Shown: positions 42,896 to 52,243, numbered from the stretch's first letter. The stretch is 64,000 nucleotides of DNA from Shewanella piezotolerans WP3 (GCF_000014885.1 NC_011566.1:2251001-2315000); one strand, 5' to 3'. The notes: generated by a model not told the origin, from the sequence alone. Numbers and translations are program-made.

Positions 42896-43573
42896 GTGGG
42901 AATTAAAGATTGGCCACAGGGTGAAGGACCAAGAGAAAAACTACTGCTTGATGGTGCAGAGCAGCTGTCGGATGCAGAGTTACTCGCTGTATTGCTCAGA
43001 GTTGGCTTAAAAGGGTTAAGTGCTGTTGAGCTTGCTCGTATGATGATAACGGAGTTTGGTGGGCTCAGAAGCTTACTGACAGCCTCTCAAGCCCAAGTGT
43101 GCCGGCTAGATGGGATAGGCCCGGTTAAGTTTGCTCAATTGCAAGCTGCAGTAGAGATTGGCAAGCGAATTTCGAAAGAAAATCTAAAAAGAGGCAAAAT
43201 TTTATCGGATCCTGATTTAACTCGAGACTATTTAATGAGACAATTGGGAGATCGTGCCTACGAAGTGTTTGCTATTTTACTACTTGATAGTCAACATCGG
43301 GTGATTCAATTCGTTGAATTATTCAGGGGTACCATTAACTCAGCGTCGGTTTATCCACGAGATGTGGTGGGCTTGGTGCTTGAGAAAAAGGCTGCGGCTG
43401 TGATCGTGTGTCACAATCATCCCTCTGGAATTGCAGAGCCAAGTACAGCCGATAGACGAATTACTGAGCGATTGAAACAAGCACTACAAACCATCGATGT
43501 TTCCTTGCTGGACCATATGGTTGTAGGCGATCGAGAGATAGTTTCTTTCGCTGAACGAGGGTGGATAGATTAA
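42896..43573 (+). CDS. radC: RadC-family JAB-domain protein
   Basis: 225 residues from GTG 42896 (MGIKDWPQGEGPREKLL), which has AAGGAGG five bases upstream and gives the standard length; an ATG 63 bases earlier is not needed. N-terminal helix-hairpin-helix region (LCRLDGIGPVKFAQLQA-like), then the JAB1/MPN metalloprotease-like domain with HNHPSGIAEPSTADRRIT. Despite the name, a role in repair is doubtful; the biochemical function is unknown. Sits between coaBC and rpmB as in E. coli. Confidence 0.95.
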   Translation: MGIKDWPQGEGPREKLLLDGAEQLSDAELLAVLLRVGLKGLSAVELARMMITEFGGLRSLLTASQAQVCRLDGIGPVKFAQLQAAVEIGKRISKENLKRGKILSDPDLTRDYLMRQLGDRAYEVFAILLLDSQHRVIQFVELFRGTINSASVYPRDVVGLVLEKKAAAVIVCHNHPSGIAEPSTADRRITERLKQALQTIDVSLLDHMVVGDREIVSFAERGWID

Positions 43574-43581
43574 TCTAACCC

Positions 43582-43610
43582 TTGATCTTTGATTTTAGAT
43601 CCTGTATAAA
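43582..43610 (+). promoter_or_regulatory. σ70 promoter of rpmBG
   Basis: TTGATC (43582–43587), 17-base spacer, TATAAA (43605–43610), about 90 bases before rpmB, starting just after radC. Confidence 0.75.
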
Positions 43611-43701
43611 ATGCGCCCTCTGTTGTGTGCCTCAGGCGACGGCCGTGTTCGAGGTACATTAATGCTCGAGCGTTATATATATTGTTTTGGAGAAGTTTGA
43701 C

Positions 43702-43938
43702 ATGTCAAGAGTATGCCAAGTAACTGGCAAGAAACCAATGGTTGGTAACAACCGTTCGCACGCGAAGAATGCTACGCGTCGTCGTTTTTTACCTAACCTA
43801 CAGAATCACAGATTCTGGTTAGAAACTGAAAAGCGTTTCGTTAAGCTACGTATCTCTACTAAAGGTATGCGTATCATCGATAAGAAAGGTATTGAAGTTG
43901 TTGTTGCTGAACTTCGTGCCCGCGGCGAGAAGGTATAA
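43702..43938 (+). CDS. rpmB: 50S ribosomal protein L28
   Basis: 78 residues from MSRVCQVTGKKPMVGN, the universal L28 start, with GGAG about 10 bases upstream; a longer reading adds MEKFD and is wrong. NNRSHAKNATRRRFLPNLQN and GMRIIDKKGIEVVVAELRAR follow as in E. coli. Ribosomal large-subunit protein near the E site. Six bases upstream of rpmG, with which it forms a two-gene operon ending in a strong terminator. Confidence 0.98.
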   Translation: MSRVCQVTGKKPMVGNNRSHAKNATRRRFLPNLQNHRFWLETEKRFVKLRISTKGMRIIDKKGIEVVVAELRARGEKV

Positions 43939-43944
43939 TAAACC

Positions 43945-44118
43945 ATGGCTAAATCTAAAGGTAATCGTGAGAAGATCAAGCTAGTATCTAGCGCTAAAAC
44001 TGGTCACTTCTACACGACTGAAAAGAACAAGCGTAACATGCCTGAAAAGATGGAAATCAAGAAATTTGATCCTGTTATCCGTCAGCACGTTATGTACAAA
44101 GAAGCTAAAATCAAGTAA
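43945..44118 (+). CDS. rpmG: 50S ribosomal protein L33
   Basis: 57 residues, ATG at 43945, TAA at 44116. Sequence [20 protein letters not shown] and the C-terminal [17 protein letters not shown] are those of the zinc-free L33 form found in gammaproteobacteria. GGTATAATAAACC precedes the start. Short gene directly after rpmB. Confidence 0.98.
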
Positions 44119-44140
44119 ATACTTGTTTAAAGCATCTTCA

Positions 44141-44169
44141 AAAACCTCTATTTATAGAGGTTTTTTTTT
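44141..44169 (+). terminator. rpmBG terminator
   Basis: AAAACCTCTA / TAGAGGTTTT with loop TTTA, followed by nine T counting the arm. Confidence 0.93.
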
Positions 44170-44444
44170 GCCTTAAATTTACCACCCACTAAACACTCGC
44201 TGAACGATTAAACCTTGAACCTAGTGAATATCACTTCTGCTATTGGCCTAATAGCCATTTCTTATCCTAATTTTCATCCCACCACTTGAATTAAGAGCAT
44301 CAGTGATTTCAAAATTTACGAGATTGCTCAATCTCACTACTTTTATAATGCAGTTAGCAACAACTATTCACTTGTGCATATAGGTGGTTTTACATCTAAT
44401 CTTTTAAGTTTAATGGGTTTGGCTCGATATTTGTTAATAGCAAT
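44170..44444. other. Intergenic region before the argA operators
   Basis: About 275 AT-rich bases between the rpmG terminator and the ARG boxes. No gene-like frame with a ribosome site, and no clear repeat, was seen. Confidence 0.5.
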
Positions 44445-44483
44445 AGTGATAATAAATGCTTTTTAATTGCATTAAAATGCAAT
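44445..44483. promoter_or_regulatory. Tandem ARG-box-like sites upstream of argA
   Basis: Two 18-bp boxes separated by 3 bp, the arrangement ArgR hexamers use. Box 44466–44483 is ATTGCATTAAAATGCAAT, which differs from the 16 defined consensus positions of WNTGAATWWWWATTCANW at two; box 44445–44462 is weaker, with four mismatches. They lie about 70–110 bases before the argA start. Confidence 0.6.
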
Positions 44484-44554
44484 ATCATAATGGTTTATTA
44501 TCAAAAAACCAGATTGTTGCGACTGTCTATTTAGACTTATAAGGTGGATTTAGC

Positions 44555-45874
44555 GTGCGTACTACAGAACTCGTCGATGGTTTTCGTCATTCAGCTTCCT
44601 ATGTTAACGCTCACAGAGGTAAAACCTTTGTGGTTATGCTTGGTGGTGAAGCGCTTGCTCAGCCGCAGTTTAAAGCCATTATTAACGATATTGCCTTGTT
44701 GCATAGTCTAGGAATTAAAATTGTCCTAGTGCACGGTGCGCGTCCGCAGATTGATGATGCGTTGGCACAACAAAGCTTAACCCCTGAATATTACAATGGT
44801 GTGAGAATTACCGAAGAAGAAACCTTTAAAGTCATTAAGCAAGTTGTAGGCGCATTGCAACTCGATATTACAGCGCGATTGTCGATGAGTTTGAGCAACA
44901 CGCCTATGCAAGGGGCACAAATCAATGTGGTTAGCGGTAACTTTATTATTGCACAGCCGTTGGGGGTAGAAGATGGAGTTGATTACAGTCTCAGTGGCAG
45001 AGTAAGGCGTATAGATAGCCAAGGCTTAAAGCGTCAACTGGATAATGGTGGCATTGTATTGTTAGGCCCTGTGGCTGCATCAGTGACGGGTGAAAGCTTT
45101 AACCTAACGGCTGAAGAGGTTGCAACCCAAATTGCGGTAAAACTCAAGGCCGATAAGATGATTGGCTTTAGCGCCCATAATAGGATTATGGATGAGGCTG
45201 GCGAAGTGCTTGCAGAGCTGATGCCTACAGATGCGCAAGCTATTCTTAATAATTTACCTGAACAAGCGCCACTTTGTTTAAGTACTAAAGCATTCTTGCA
45301 AGCCAGTATAGATGCTTGTAGAAATGGCGTTAGTCGATGTCACTTTGTTAGCTATCTAGATGATGGAGCTCTACTGCAAGAGCTTTTCTCCCGTGATGGT
45401 ATCGGCACCCAAATTGTGACAGAAAGTGCCGAACGTCTGCGTCGTGCTTCTATTCGGGATATCGGTGGCATACTCGATCTTATCCGTCCTCTGGAGGAAA
45501 AAGGCATTCTGGTGCGCCGTTCAAGAGAGCAGCTAGAGGTCGAAATTGAGCAGTTTATGTTGATCGAGCGTGACAGTTTAGTGATTGGCTGCGCGGCATT
45601 TTATCCGTTTGAAGAGGATAATGCTGGTGAGTTTGCCTGTTTGGTGGTTCACCCAGAATATCGAGATGCCGATAGGGGCAGTTTACTGCTGCAAAATATT
45701 ATTAGCCAAGCGCGGGTGAGAGGCTACTCAAGACTATTTGCGCTGACGACACGCAGTATTCACTGGTTCTTAGAGCATGGTTTTAATATCGTTGAAGTTG
45801 ATGAGTTACCAGGAAAGAAGAAACAGCTCTACAATTATCAGCGCAAATCAAAGATTTTAGCGTTGGATCTGTAA
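44555..45874 (+). CDS. argA: N-acetylglutamate synthase ArgA
   Basis: 439 residues from GTG 44555 (AAGGTGG upstream). N-terminal amino-acid-kinase-like domain (about 1–290): GKTFVVMLGGEALAQPQF, LVHGARPQIDDAL, followed by a C-terminal GNAT acetyltransferase domain (about 295–435): CLVVHPEYRDADRGSLLLQ is the acetyl-CoA loop, then FALTTRSIHWFLEHGF. First step of arginine biosynthesis, feedback inhibited by arginine through the kinase-like domain. ARG-box-like sites upstream indicate ArgR repression. Confidence 0.96.
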   Translation: MRTTELVDGFRHSASYVNAHRGKTFVVMLGGEALAQPQFKAIINDIALLHSLGIKIVLVHGARPQIDDALAQQSLTPEYYNGVRITEEETFKVIKQVVGALQLDITARLSMSLSNTPMQGAQINVVSGNFIIAQPLGVEDGVDYSLSGRVRRIDSQGLKRQLDNGGIVLLGPVAASVTGESFNLTAEEVATQIAVKLKADKMIGFSAHNRIMDEAGEVLAELMPTDAQAILNNLPEQAPLCLSTKAFLQASIDACRNGVSRCHFVSYLDDGALLQELFSRDGIGTQIVTESAERLRRASIRDIGGILDLIRPLEEKGILVRRSREQLEVEIEQFMLIERDSLVIGCAAFYPFEEDNAGEFACLVVHPEYRDADRGSLLLQNIISQARVRGYSRLFALTTRSIHWFLEHGFNIVEVDELPGKKKQLYNYQRKSKILALDL

Positions 45875-45952
45875 ACGAGTCCCCAAAATCCTATCTTGAC
45901 ATAATATGTCGTCTGGTCAAAGATTAGCTTATCTCATTGACAGGATCAGACG

Positions 45953-46471
45953 ATGACTCAAATTTTTGCACTTACTCCCCTAGGCGTAACAGGTACGTTG
46001 AGCTTTATTGCCTTACTCATTGGCTTAATTGGAATAGGGATTTATATTTATTACAAAGCGCTGCCGCAAACCAGTAAGGTGGTTATTGCTGCAGTATTAC
46101 TGCCGATGGTCATAGCATTCAGCTGGATGTTCTATAAAGTTAATGATGCAAAACTGATTGTGACGGCGGATTTGATTACTATCGATGTACCATTTTATCA
46201 GTTTAGCCTACCGATAGAAGAGGTAGATTTAGTGGGAGTGCGCCAATTAAATTGGTCAGCAGAAACTGATACTGAATTTAAACCTGATCTTCGGGTTAAT
46301 GGTGTGGGTATGCCTGGATTTCAATTAGGCTGGTTCAGTTTAGGCGGTCACTCGAAAGCTTTTGTTGCGGTTACTGAAACTGATAATGTGGTGCTGATCC
46401 CGACAGTCCAAGGTTATCCGATACTATTGAGCCTTGAGCAACCAGAGGCACTGTTAAGTCACTTTAAGTAA
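45953..46471 (+). CDS. Inner-membrane protein with bacterial PH-like domain
   Basis: 172 residues. Two membrane helices (about 15–33 and 42–58) and a C-terminal β-rich domain (about 65–172) with ADLITIDVPFYQFSLPIEEV, FQLGWFSLGGHSKAFVAVTE, then a final amphipathic helix, which resembles bacterial PH domains (bPH). No catalytic residues visible. Function unknown, possibly membrane stress or lipid sensing. It follows argA by 78 bases but a terminator comes only after this gene, so it may be read through from argA or from its own promoter. Confidence 0.6.
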   Translation: MTQIFALTPLGVTGTLSFIALLIGLIGIGIYIYYKALPQTSKVVIAAVLLPMVIAFSWMFYKVNDAKLIVTADLITIDVPFYQFSLPIEEVDLVGVRQLNWSAETDTEFKPDLRVNGVGMPGFQLGWFSLGGHSKAFVAVTETDNVVLIPTVQGYPILLSLEQPEALLSHFK

Positions 46472-46500
46472 TAGCGACATAGAGTTTAAGCTCAATAATA

Positions 46501-46529
46501 AAAAGCGAACCGACTAGGCTCGCTTTTTT
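46501..46529. terminator. Bidirectional terminator
   Basis: AAAAGCGA / TCGCTTTT plus an inner CC/GG pair across one mismatch, loop GACTA, T-run on the plus strand and A-run before the stem. Serves the PH-domain gene and the convergent rarD. Confidence 0.85.
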
Positions 46530-46542
46530 GCATGTTAAAGGG

Positions 46543-47430
46543 TTACTTTTTCTGTTTGCGCTTATAAAACATATCAGCGGTAAACAGTGCTAATGCTGCC
46601 CAAATAAAGCCAAAAGTAATGCCTTTTTCCATATCGAAAGGTTCATTAAACAAGCTTATAGCAAGAATGAACATGATACTGGGGCCGATATACTGGAAAA
46701 AGCCCAACATAGTAAATGGGATCCGTACTGCTGCAGCGGCAAAACACAGCAACGGCACAGTGGTGATGACGCCTGCTGCGAGTAACAATCCGTTTAGATG
46801 TATATCGTTACTCATAAGGTGCGTCAGCGAGTCACCCATATTGCTAAGTAGGTAGAATAACGCGACAGGCATTAAGATAGCGGTTTCTACTAATAGGCCG
46901 GTTTTCGCATCAATGTTGACCTTTTTTCGCAATAAGCCATAACAGGCAAATGATCCCGCCAAACCCAGCGATACTAGTGGTATTGAGCCGAATGAAATAA
47001 GCTGAATTGACACCCCAATAGCTGCTAAAGATACAGCTGCCCATTGTAGTTTACGCAGGCGCTCCCCCAGAAACAGCATGGCTAAGAACACATTAACCAA
47101 TGGGTTGATGAAATAACCTAGGCTGGCATCTAACATATGATCGTTATTGACTGCCCAGATGAATAACAGCCAGTTAGCGGCGATTAAACAGGAGGTGACA
47201 CAAAGTACTGCCAGTTGTTTAGGCTTTTTAAGTAACTGCCTGGCACGACCAAATCCACCGAAAAAGCTCATCAGCAATCCCATAAAAAGGAACGACCAAA
47301 GTACGCGGTGCAGTAAAATCTCAGCGGCAGATACATCTGTCAATAATTTAAAGTACAGCGGCGCAAAGCCCCACAGCGTATAAGCGCAAATGGCAAATGC
47401 TATGCCTTTGCGATGTTCAGTATCTTGCAT
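46543..47430 (-). CDS. rarD: EamA-family transporter RarD
   Basis: 295 residues with ten membrane helices. RarD-specific features: AFAICAYTLWGFAPLYFKLL at the N-terminus, LLHRVLWSFLFM, NWLLFIWAVNNDHMLDASLG, YFINPLVNV and QYIGPSIMFILAI. The substrate is uncertain; E. coli RarD is annotated as chloramphenicol-sensitive or as a DMT exporter. Order rarD–yigI–recQ matches the enterobacterial rarD–yigI–pldA–recQ block without pldA. Confidence 0.93.
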   Translation of the reverse strand: MQDTEHRKGIAFAICAYTLWGFAPLYFKLLTDVSAAEILLHRVLWSFLFMGLLMSFFGGFGRARQLLKKPKQLAVLCVTSCLIAANWLLFIWAVNNDHMLDASLGYFINPLVNVFLAMLFLGERLRKLQWAAVSLAAIGVSIQLISFGSIPLVSLGLAGSFACYGLLRKKVNIDAKTGLLVETAILMPVALFYLLSNMGDSLTHLMSNDIHLNGLLLAAGVITTVPLLCFAAAAVRIPFTMLGFFQYIGPSIMFILAISLFNEPFDMEKGITFGFIWAALALFTADMFYKRKQKK

Positions 47431-47625
47431 TGAAATGTACTAAGAAGAGGAAGTAAGCGCTGATTGTAATCCTGCCTAAGCCTAGACTCAAGCTAACCGC
47501 GCCGTTTATCTTCTCTGGCGGCCATGACGTTTAGTCAATAAACCGTGCCAGTTATCATTAAGTTTGAGATCACAGGGTGTTTAAAACGCCGCAAAAGGGC
47601 GACGTCCTAGTGGCTATAATTAGCA

Positions 47626-48090
47626 TCAACCCACCATATAAGTCCCTGTGCCGAAAGCAATATGGTCTCCTTTTTCATTGTGAAGCTCCATTCTAGAAAC
47701 AGACACTCGATTTCCGGCGCGGATCACCGTACCCGTACCTGTAAATATTTCACCACGGCCAGGGCGTAAGTAATCAATTCTAAGGTCAATAGTGCCTAAT
47801 GTCTGAATGCGTTTTTCTAGTTCCTCAAGACTCCAATCGTCACGACTGGCGACTAAGCCTGAAAAAGCAGTGAGGCCACCAACGACATCTAAAACGGTGG
47901 CGGTCATGCCTCCATGCAATATTTGCTGATGAATATTACCAATTAATTCAGGCTTCATTTTTACGACAACTTCTACACCGTCCACATCATAACGCTTGAT
48001 ATCCATCCCAAGTAAGTTATGAAAAGGCACATGCTTGTCAAAAACCTCTGCAACTCTGCGTAATGTTTCTTGCTGAATAATATTGCTCAT
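47626..48090 (-). CDS. yigI: YigI-type hotdog-fold thioesterase
   Basis: 154 residues. Hotdog thioesterase: LLGMDIKRYDVDGVEVVVKM, then the catalytic-type loop ILHGGMTATVLDVVGGLTAF (Asp as likely base) and IDYLRPGRGEIFTGTGTVIR. Related to PaaI/YigI-type acyl-CoA thioesterases; in E. coli YigI sits in this same place beside rarD. Acts in the cytoplasm on acyl-CoAs, exact chain length unknown. Divergent from recQ. Confidence 0.88.
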   Translation of the reverse strand: MSNIIQQETLRRVAEVFDKHVPFHNLLGMDIKRYDVDGVEVVVKMKPELIGNIHQQILHGGMTATVLDVVGGLTAFSGLVASRDDWSLEELEKRIQTLGTIDLRIDYLRPGRGEIFTGTGTVIRAGNRVSVSRMELHNEKGDHIAFGTGTYMVG

Positions 48091-48263
48091 ACGGCTCCCT
48101 GCGCGTTCCTTGTCAGATCAATTGCTTAGTATTAGAGCATTTAATCTATCGCTAATGGAGCCTGTGTTGCAAGTTTAAATTTTGGTCGATAAATCGTTTG
48201 AAGAGAGACAAGAGAGGTTCGCTCGATTAGAATGGTCGGCCTTATGATTAACACAGGTTCACT

Positions 48264-50087
48264 ATGGATCAGGCGGCACTAGAACATCCGGTCGATCAAT
48301 TATCAGCAAGCCTTCAGTCGGTATTTGGTTATCGCACGTTTAGGGATGGTCAGCGTGAAGTAATCGAACAGATCTGTGCTGGCCAAGATTGCTTGGTGAT
48401 CATGCCGACCGGCGGTGGTAAAAGCCTATGTTACCAGTTACCCGCGCTGCAGTTACCAGGCTTAACGGTTGTGGTTTCACCGCTGATCTCGCTAATGAAA
48501 GATCAGGTCGATAGTCTTATTCAGACGGGTGTCTCAGCCGCTTACCTTAACTCTTCTCAACCAAGAGAAGAAAGCCTAAAAATTTTGCAGCAGATGCGCT
48601 ATGGCGAACTAAAGTTGCTGTACGTATCGCCAGAAAGGTTGTTGCAAGCCAGCTTTATCGATCGTTTACACGAGTTGAATATCTCGCTATTTGCCATTGA
48701 TGAAGCGCACTGTATTTCACAGTGGGGTCATGATTTTAGACCCGAATATGCTGCGCTTGGGCGTTTACGTCAGCAATTTCCTCTGGTGCCGATTATGGCG
48801 TTAACAGCAACGGCGGATAATGCGACGCGCGTCGATATCTGCGAGCGGTTAACCATTGAACCATTTTCGCTACTAACCAGCTTCGATAGACCTAATATTC
48901 GCTATACTGTCGCTGAAAAGCTAAATGCTGCAAATCAGTTGCGACAGTTTATTGATGCGCAAAATGGTAATAGCGGTATTGTTTATTGCAGTAGTCGTCG
49001 CCGGGTTGATGAGGTTGCTGAACGTCTGCGTATGCAAGGGCATCAAGCTGAGGCGTACCATGCAGGTAAAACCCAAGAAGAGCGGGCAGATGTTCAAGAC
49101 CGGTTCTTAAAAGATCAACTCGATATTGTAGTGGCCACGGTCGCTTTTGGTATGGGGATCAATAAATCAAATGTGCGTTATGTGGTGCACTATGATATCC
49201 CAAAAAGTGTTGAAGCCTACTACCAAGAAACTGGGCGAGCAGGCCGTGATGGTTTGGACTCTGAAGCTTTGATGTTGTTTGACCCTGCTGACATTGGCAG
49301 AGTCAGGCACCTTATTGAACAATCAGAGCCAGGGCCACAGCAGCAAGTTGAGTTCCATAAACTCAACACCATGGCTGCATTTGCTGAGGCGCAAACCTGC
49401 CGCCGCCAAGTGTTGCTGCACTATTTTGACGAAAGTGCGCTAGAACCATGCGGTAACTGTGACATCTGTTTAGACCCGCCTAAGAAATATAATGGCATTC
49501 AAGATGCGCAAAAGGTGCTGTCGTGTATCTACCGGCTTGGACAGCGCTTTGGTGTTAACCACCTCATTGAGGTGCTACGAGGTTCAAAAGCCGCCACGGT
49601 AATGGATAGAGGCCATAATAAGCTTTCAACTTGGGGCATTGGCAAAGAGAAAAGTCATGAGCATTGGTTGAGTGTGATTAGGCAGCTTATTCATCTTGGG
49701 CTCGCTAATCAGGACATTACTCGAGGTTCATCGGTCACGCTTAATCCATCTGCACGAACGGTGTTAAAAGGCGAGGTGGAATTGCTGCTTGCAGAGCCAA
49801 GAATCGTGATTCAATCCACCAAGCGTCGTGGTCATAATCCGAAAGCCCCATTAAACTACGATCGTAAACTTTTTGCTCGATTGAAGTTATTAAGGCGCAA
49901 ACTAGCTGAAGAGTTAGATGTACCACCCTATTTGGTATTCAACGATGCAACCTTGGCTGAAATGGCTGCAATATTACCAACAAGCCCTGGTGAATTATTG
50001 GCTGTAAATGGAGTTGGTGAACGTAAGTTGGAGCGTTTTGGCGGTGAATTTTTAGATGAAATTGAAAATTACTTAGCGGAAGGTTAA
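48264..50087 (+). CDS. recQ: ATP-dependent DNA helicase RecQ
   Basis: 607 residues, the E. coli length. SF2 helicase core: YRTFRDGQREVIEQI, MPTGGGKSLCYQLPAL (Walker A), SPLISLMKDQVD, IDEAHCISQWGHDFRPEY (DEAH-type), ALTATAD, YCSSRRR, VATVAFGMGINKSNVRYVVH, QETGRAGRDG. RecQ-C zinc site CRRQVLLHYF…CGNCDICLDPP, winged-helix RQC, and a C-terminal HRDC domain (LFARLKLLRRKLAEELDVPP). 3'–5' unwinding in recombination and fork repair. Gene ends 8 bases before the convergent TPR gene. Confidence 0.97.
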   Translation: MDQAALEHPVDQLSASLQSVFGYRTFRDGQREVIEQICAGQDCLVIMPTGGGKSLCYQLPALQLPGLTVVVSPLISLMKDQVDSLIQTGVSAAYLNSSQPREESLKILQQMRYGELKLLYVSPERLLQASFIDRLHELNISLFAIDEAHCISQWGHDFRPEYAALGRLRQQFPLVPIMALTATADNATRVDICERLTIEPFSLLTSFDRPNIRYTVAEKLNAANQLRQFIDAQNGNSGIVYCSSRRRVDEVAERLRMQGHQAEAYHAGKTQEERADVQDRFLKDQLDIVVATVAFGMGINKSNVRYVVHYDIPKSVEAYYQETGRAGRDGLDSEALMLFDPADIGRVRHLIEQSEPGPQQQVEFHKLNTMAAFAEAQTCRRQVLLHYFDESALEPCGNCDICLDPPKKYNGIQDAQKVLSCIYRLGQRFGVNHLIEVLRGSKAATVMDRGHNKLSTWGIGKEKSHEHWLSVIRQLIHLGLANQDITRGSSVTLNPSARTVLKGEVELLLAEPRIVIQSTKRRGHNPKAPLNYDRKLFARLKLLRRKLAEELDVPPYLVFNDATLAEMAAILPTSPGELLAVNGVGERKLERFGGEFLDEIENYLAEG

Positions 50088-50094
50088 CAAAAAA

Positions 50095-51843
50095 TCAGTT
50101 AACTTTTAGCTTCCTCAACTGGCTGATATTGGCTCGCTTGATCATTGACTCTAAATTATCAAACTGCTGCATACAGGCTAGACCAATATTCACTTTGGAA
50201 CCTTCTTGCCAAACTTGAATAGTACTTGCCAATTGATCAATGACGTTTATTGCACCTTGCTCAGAGGTGTGCGGCAACATAATTACGATCTGCTGATCAT
50301 TTTGCTGTAAAAGCACATCCTGTTCTCTGAGCTTAGTTTTTAACTGCTCTATCACTATTGGCACGTCAGTTTTAAAAATGTGGTTAGGGTTGAATACTAA
50401 TAATGACAACGGATAACCCGCCTGCTTGCTTATGTTTAACAGATCTTCAAATGACTTCTTTTTATCAACTTTAGTATCAAGATTGAGGACTATTTGCTCG
50501 GGCTGTGTTGGTTTTGGTGCTTTCTTTTGATGCCAAGTGATGAATATGATTAGGCTGATGATCATTAGAGCGATAGGGAAAAGTGAACTGGGAATAATGC
50601 TGTTTACTGTTGTTGCTGTAATGAGGGAGTGATTAGGAGCGGCTATTTGCTCTTCACGACTTAACCCCGATTTGAGTTGCGATAACCAAATGTTTTTAAT
50701 TGATAGCGTTTCGCTTTCTAGTGCCTCTAACTGTTTGAGCTGGTATTGATAAGCCAGTGAAAACTTTCCCTGTTTAGCAAAATACTCTGCCAAGGTGGCA
50801 TAGCTATGTTTTAAATCAGAGTAGCGTGCTTTCTCTTTCGCCAACGAAATAGCCTGTTCCATTAATGTGAGGCCAGCTGCTTCACGGTACTGCTTCAGTT
50901 TGATCCGAGCATTGAGAGATAATGCGCTAATGGTGCCAATAGAGTCAGCTTCTTTGCGAAAGGTCGCCAAACTGAGGTTAATCAGTTGTTCTGCGCTACT
51001 ATATTTACCACTATTAAAATCAATTAAAGCGATCGCATTGTAAGCAACGGCTAGCTCTAGTGGGGTGCTGAGTTCAGCAAGTGTGACTCTGGCTATTTGG
51101 GTATATTTATCTCGTAGATTCGGCTGTTGATTTTGCTGAGCAAATCGGGCCATATCAAGTGCGATAAAAAGCTTCACTTTACCTAGTGTTGTGGGTTCAT
51201 CAAGTGCCTTTTTAAGGTAAGTCTCGGCTTCTTTTTGTTCATCAATATCGGATAACTGCTTAGCCATAGAGGTATATAAATAACCTTTCGGGGGCCAAGT
51301 CCAGCGTTGATCTTGCAAAGTGATCTCGGGGTAAATATCCAGAGCAAGTCTTATGTCTTCTATCGCAGCATTATTGTGTTTTACATCGGCATTGAGCTTG
51401 CTTCTGAGCCAAAGGCCACCGATGAGTGCCTGCGGTTGTTTTAGTTTGCGCGATAGCGAAATGGAAGAGTATAAAAGCGGTAGTGCTTGCTGGTAGTCGC
51501 CAAAACTTGCATAAGCTTGTGCCATACAGTTTAGAAAATAGGGCCTCGCATGCTCAAGCGCTAATTGCTTTGCTTTGGCATCATTTAAGCGAGCCAGATT
51601 AATGGCGGCAGCGTTTTCACCTAGTTGGATATAGGACTCACATTTGAGTGCGTTTAAACGCATCAATAGAGTATCTGATCTCGATACACCCAAATAGTGA
51701 CGTTCAAGCGCATTGATCTCTGACAATGCTTTGCTTGGATATTGGTAGACGAGTGTATTTAACTGATCTAGTTGTTCCAACGTACTGCCAAACACTGGGG
51801 AAACCCAGAGTATTAGACAGAGTACGATGCTCCTAAAGTCCAT
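50095..51843 (-). CDS. TPR sensor-type membrane protein with degenerate GGDEF domain
   Basis: 582 residues. Signal peptide, a periplasmic array of about nine TPR-like helices (residues 25–390; for example YLNCMAQAYASFGDYQQALP), a single membrane helix (about 420–440, SSLFPIALMIISLIIFITWH) and a cytoplasmic C-terminus (about 465–582). The C-terminal part follows GGDEF secondary motifs: REQDVLLQQNDQQIVIMLPH where active enzymes have D-x-x-R-x-GGDEF-x-x-x-LP, then VNIGLACMQ and SMIKRANISQL. The GG[D/E]EF motif is replaced by NDQQI, so no cyclase activity is expected. It may bind nucleotides or partners instead. Lone gene. Confidence 0.7.
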   Translation of the reverse strand: MDFRSIVLCLILWVSPVFGSTLEQLDQLNTLVYQYPSKALSEINALERHYLGVSRSDTLLMRLNALKCESYIQLGENAAAINLARLNDAKAKQLALEHARPYFLNCMAQAYASFGDYQQALPLLYSSISLSRKLKQPQALIGGLWLRSKLNADVKHNNAAIEDIRLALDIYPEITLQDQRWTWPPKGYLYTSMAKQLSDIDEQKEAETYLKKALDEPTTLGKVKLFIALDMARFAQQNQQPNLRDKYTQIARVTLAELSTPLELAVAYNAIALIDFNSGKYSSAEQLINLSLATFRKEADSIGTISALSLNARIKLKQYREAAGLTLMEQAISLAKEKARYSDLKHSYATLAEYFAKQGKFSLAYQYQLKQLEALESETLSIKNIWLSQLKSGLSREEQIAAPNHSLITATTVNSIIPSSLFPIALMIISLIIFITWHQKKAPKPTQPEQIVLNLDTKVDKKKSFEDLLNISKQAGYPLSLLVFNPNHIFKTDVPIVIEQLKTKLREQDVLLQQNDQQIVIMLPHTSEQGAINVIDQLASTIQVWQEGSKVNIGLACMQQFDNLESMIKRANISQLRKLKVN

Positions 51844-52087
51844 TTGTAGCTCCAGTAGTGACTCTATATCCGCTTTCCATTAGCAGAGTGGGGCTATTAT
51901 AACCATTTTATCTAAAAATATGCATAAAAAAGCTAAACAGTTGAGAATATTGCGACTTAACAGCATTATTAGAGATGCTGCGCAATAATATCTTTTAAAA
52001 GTCGTTTTTTGTAGAGTTAATTTTCAAGTTTGTGATTTTTGTGAGCAATGTTCAGTTTGTTAAATGCCTAAGTTGAGCAATTTAGGC
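51844..52087. other. Intergenic region before the leu promoter
   Basis: About 245 AT-rich bases without a gene-like frame, between the divergent TPR gene and the leucine operon. No operator repeat recognised. Confidence 0.5.
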
Positions 52088-52116
52088 TTGACATAGATGG
52101 CTGCTCGCGTTAAAAA
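52088..52116 (+). promoter_or_regulatory. Promoter of the leucine operon
   Basis: TTGACA (52088–52093), 17-base spacer, TAAAAA (52111–52116). Start of transcription near 52123 would precede the leader peptide by about 50 bases. Confidence 0.6.
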
Positions 52117-52174
52117 TTAACCGAAGCAGCAGAACTCGCTGACATAGTTATATAGAAAAGTTGAATAACCATTT

Positions 52175-52243
52175 ATGAAGCGTACAAGCACATTACTCAT
52201 ACTCCTCAGTCTCATTCTCGCAGTCACTGCGCGGAGGATATAG
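52175..52243 (+). CDS. leuL: Leucine operon leader peptide
   Basis: 22 codons, MKRTSTLLILLSLILAVTAR followed by RI and stop. Six leucines, five of them the rare codon CTC, in nine residues form the regulatory codons. A terminator follows 30 bases later and leuA begins after it. The arrangement is ribosome-mediated attenuation: stalling at leucine codons under starvation should favour an antiterminator. Confidence 0.9.
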   Translation: MKRTSTLLILLSLILAVTARRI

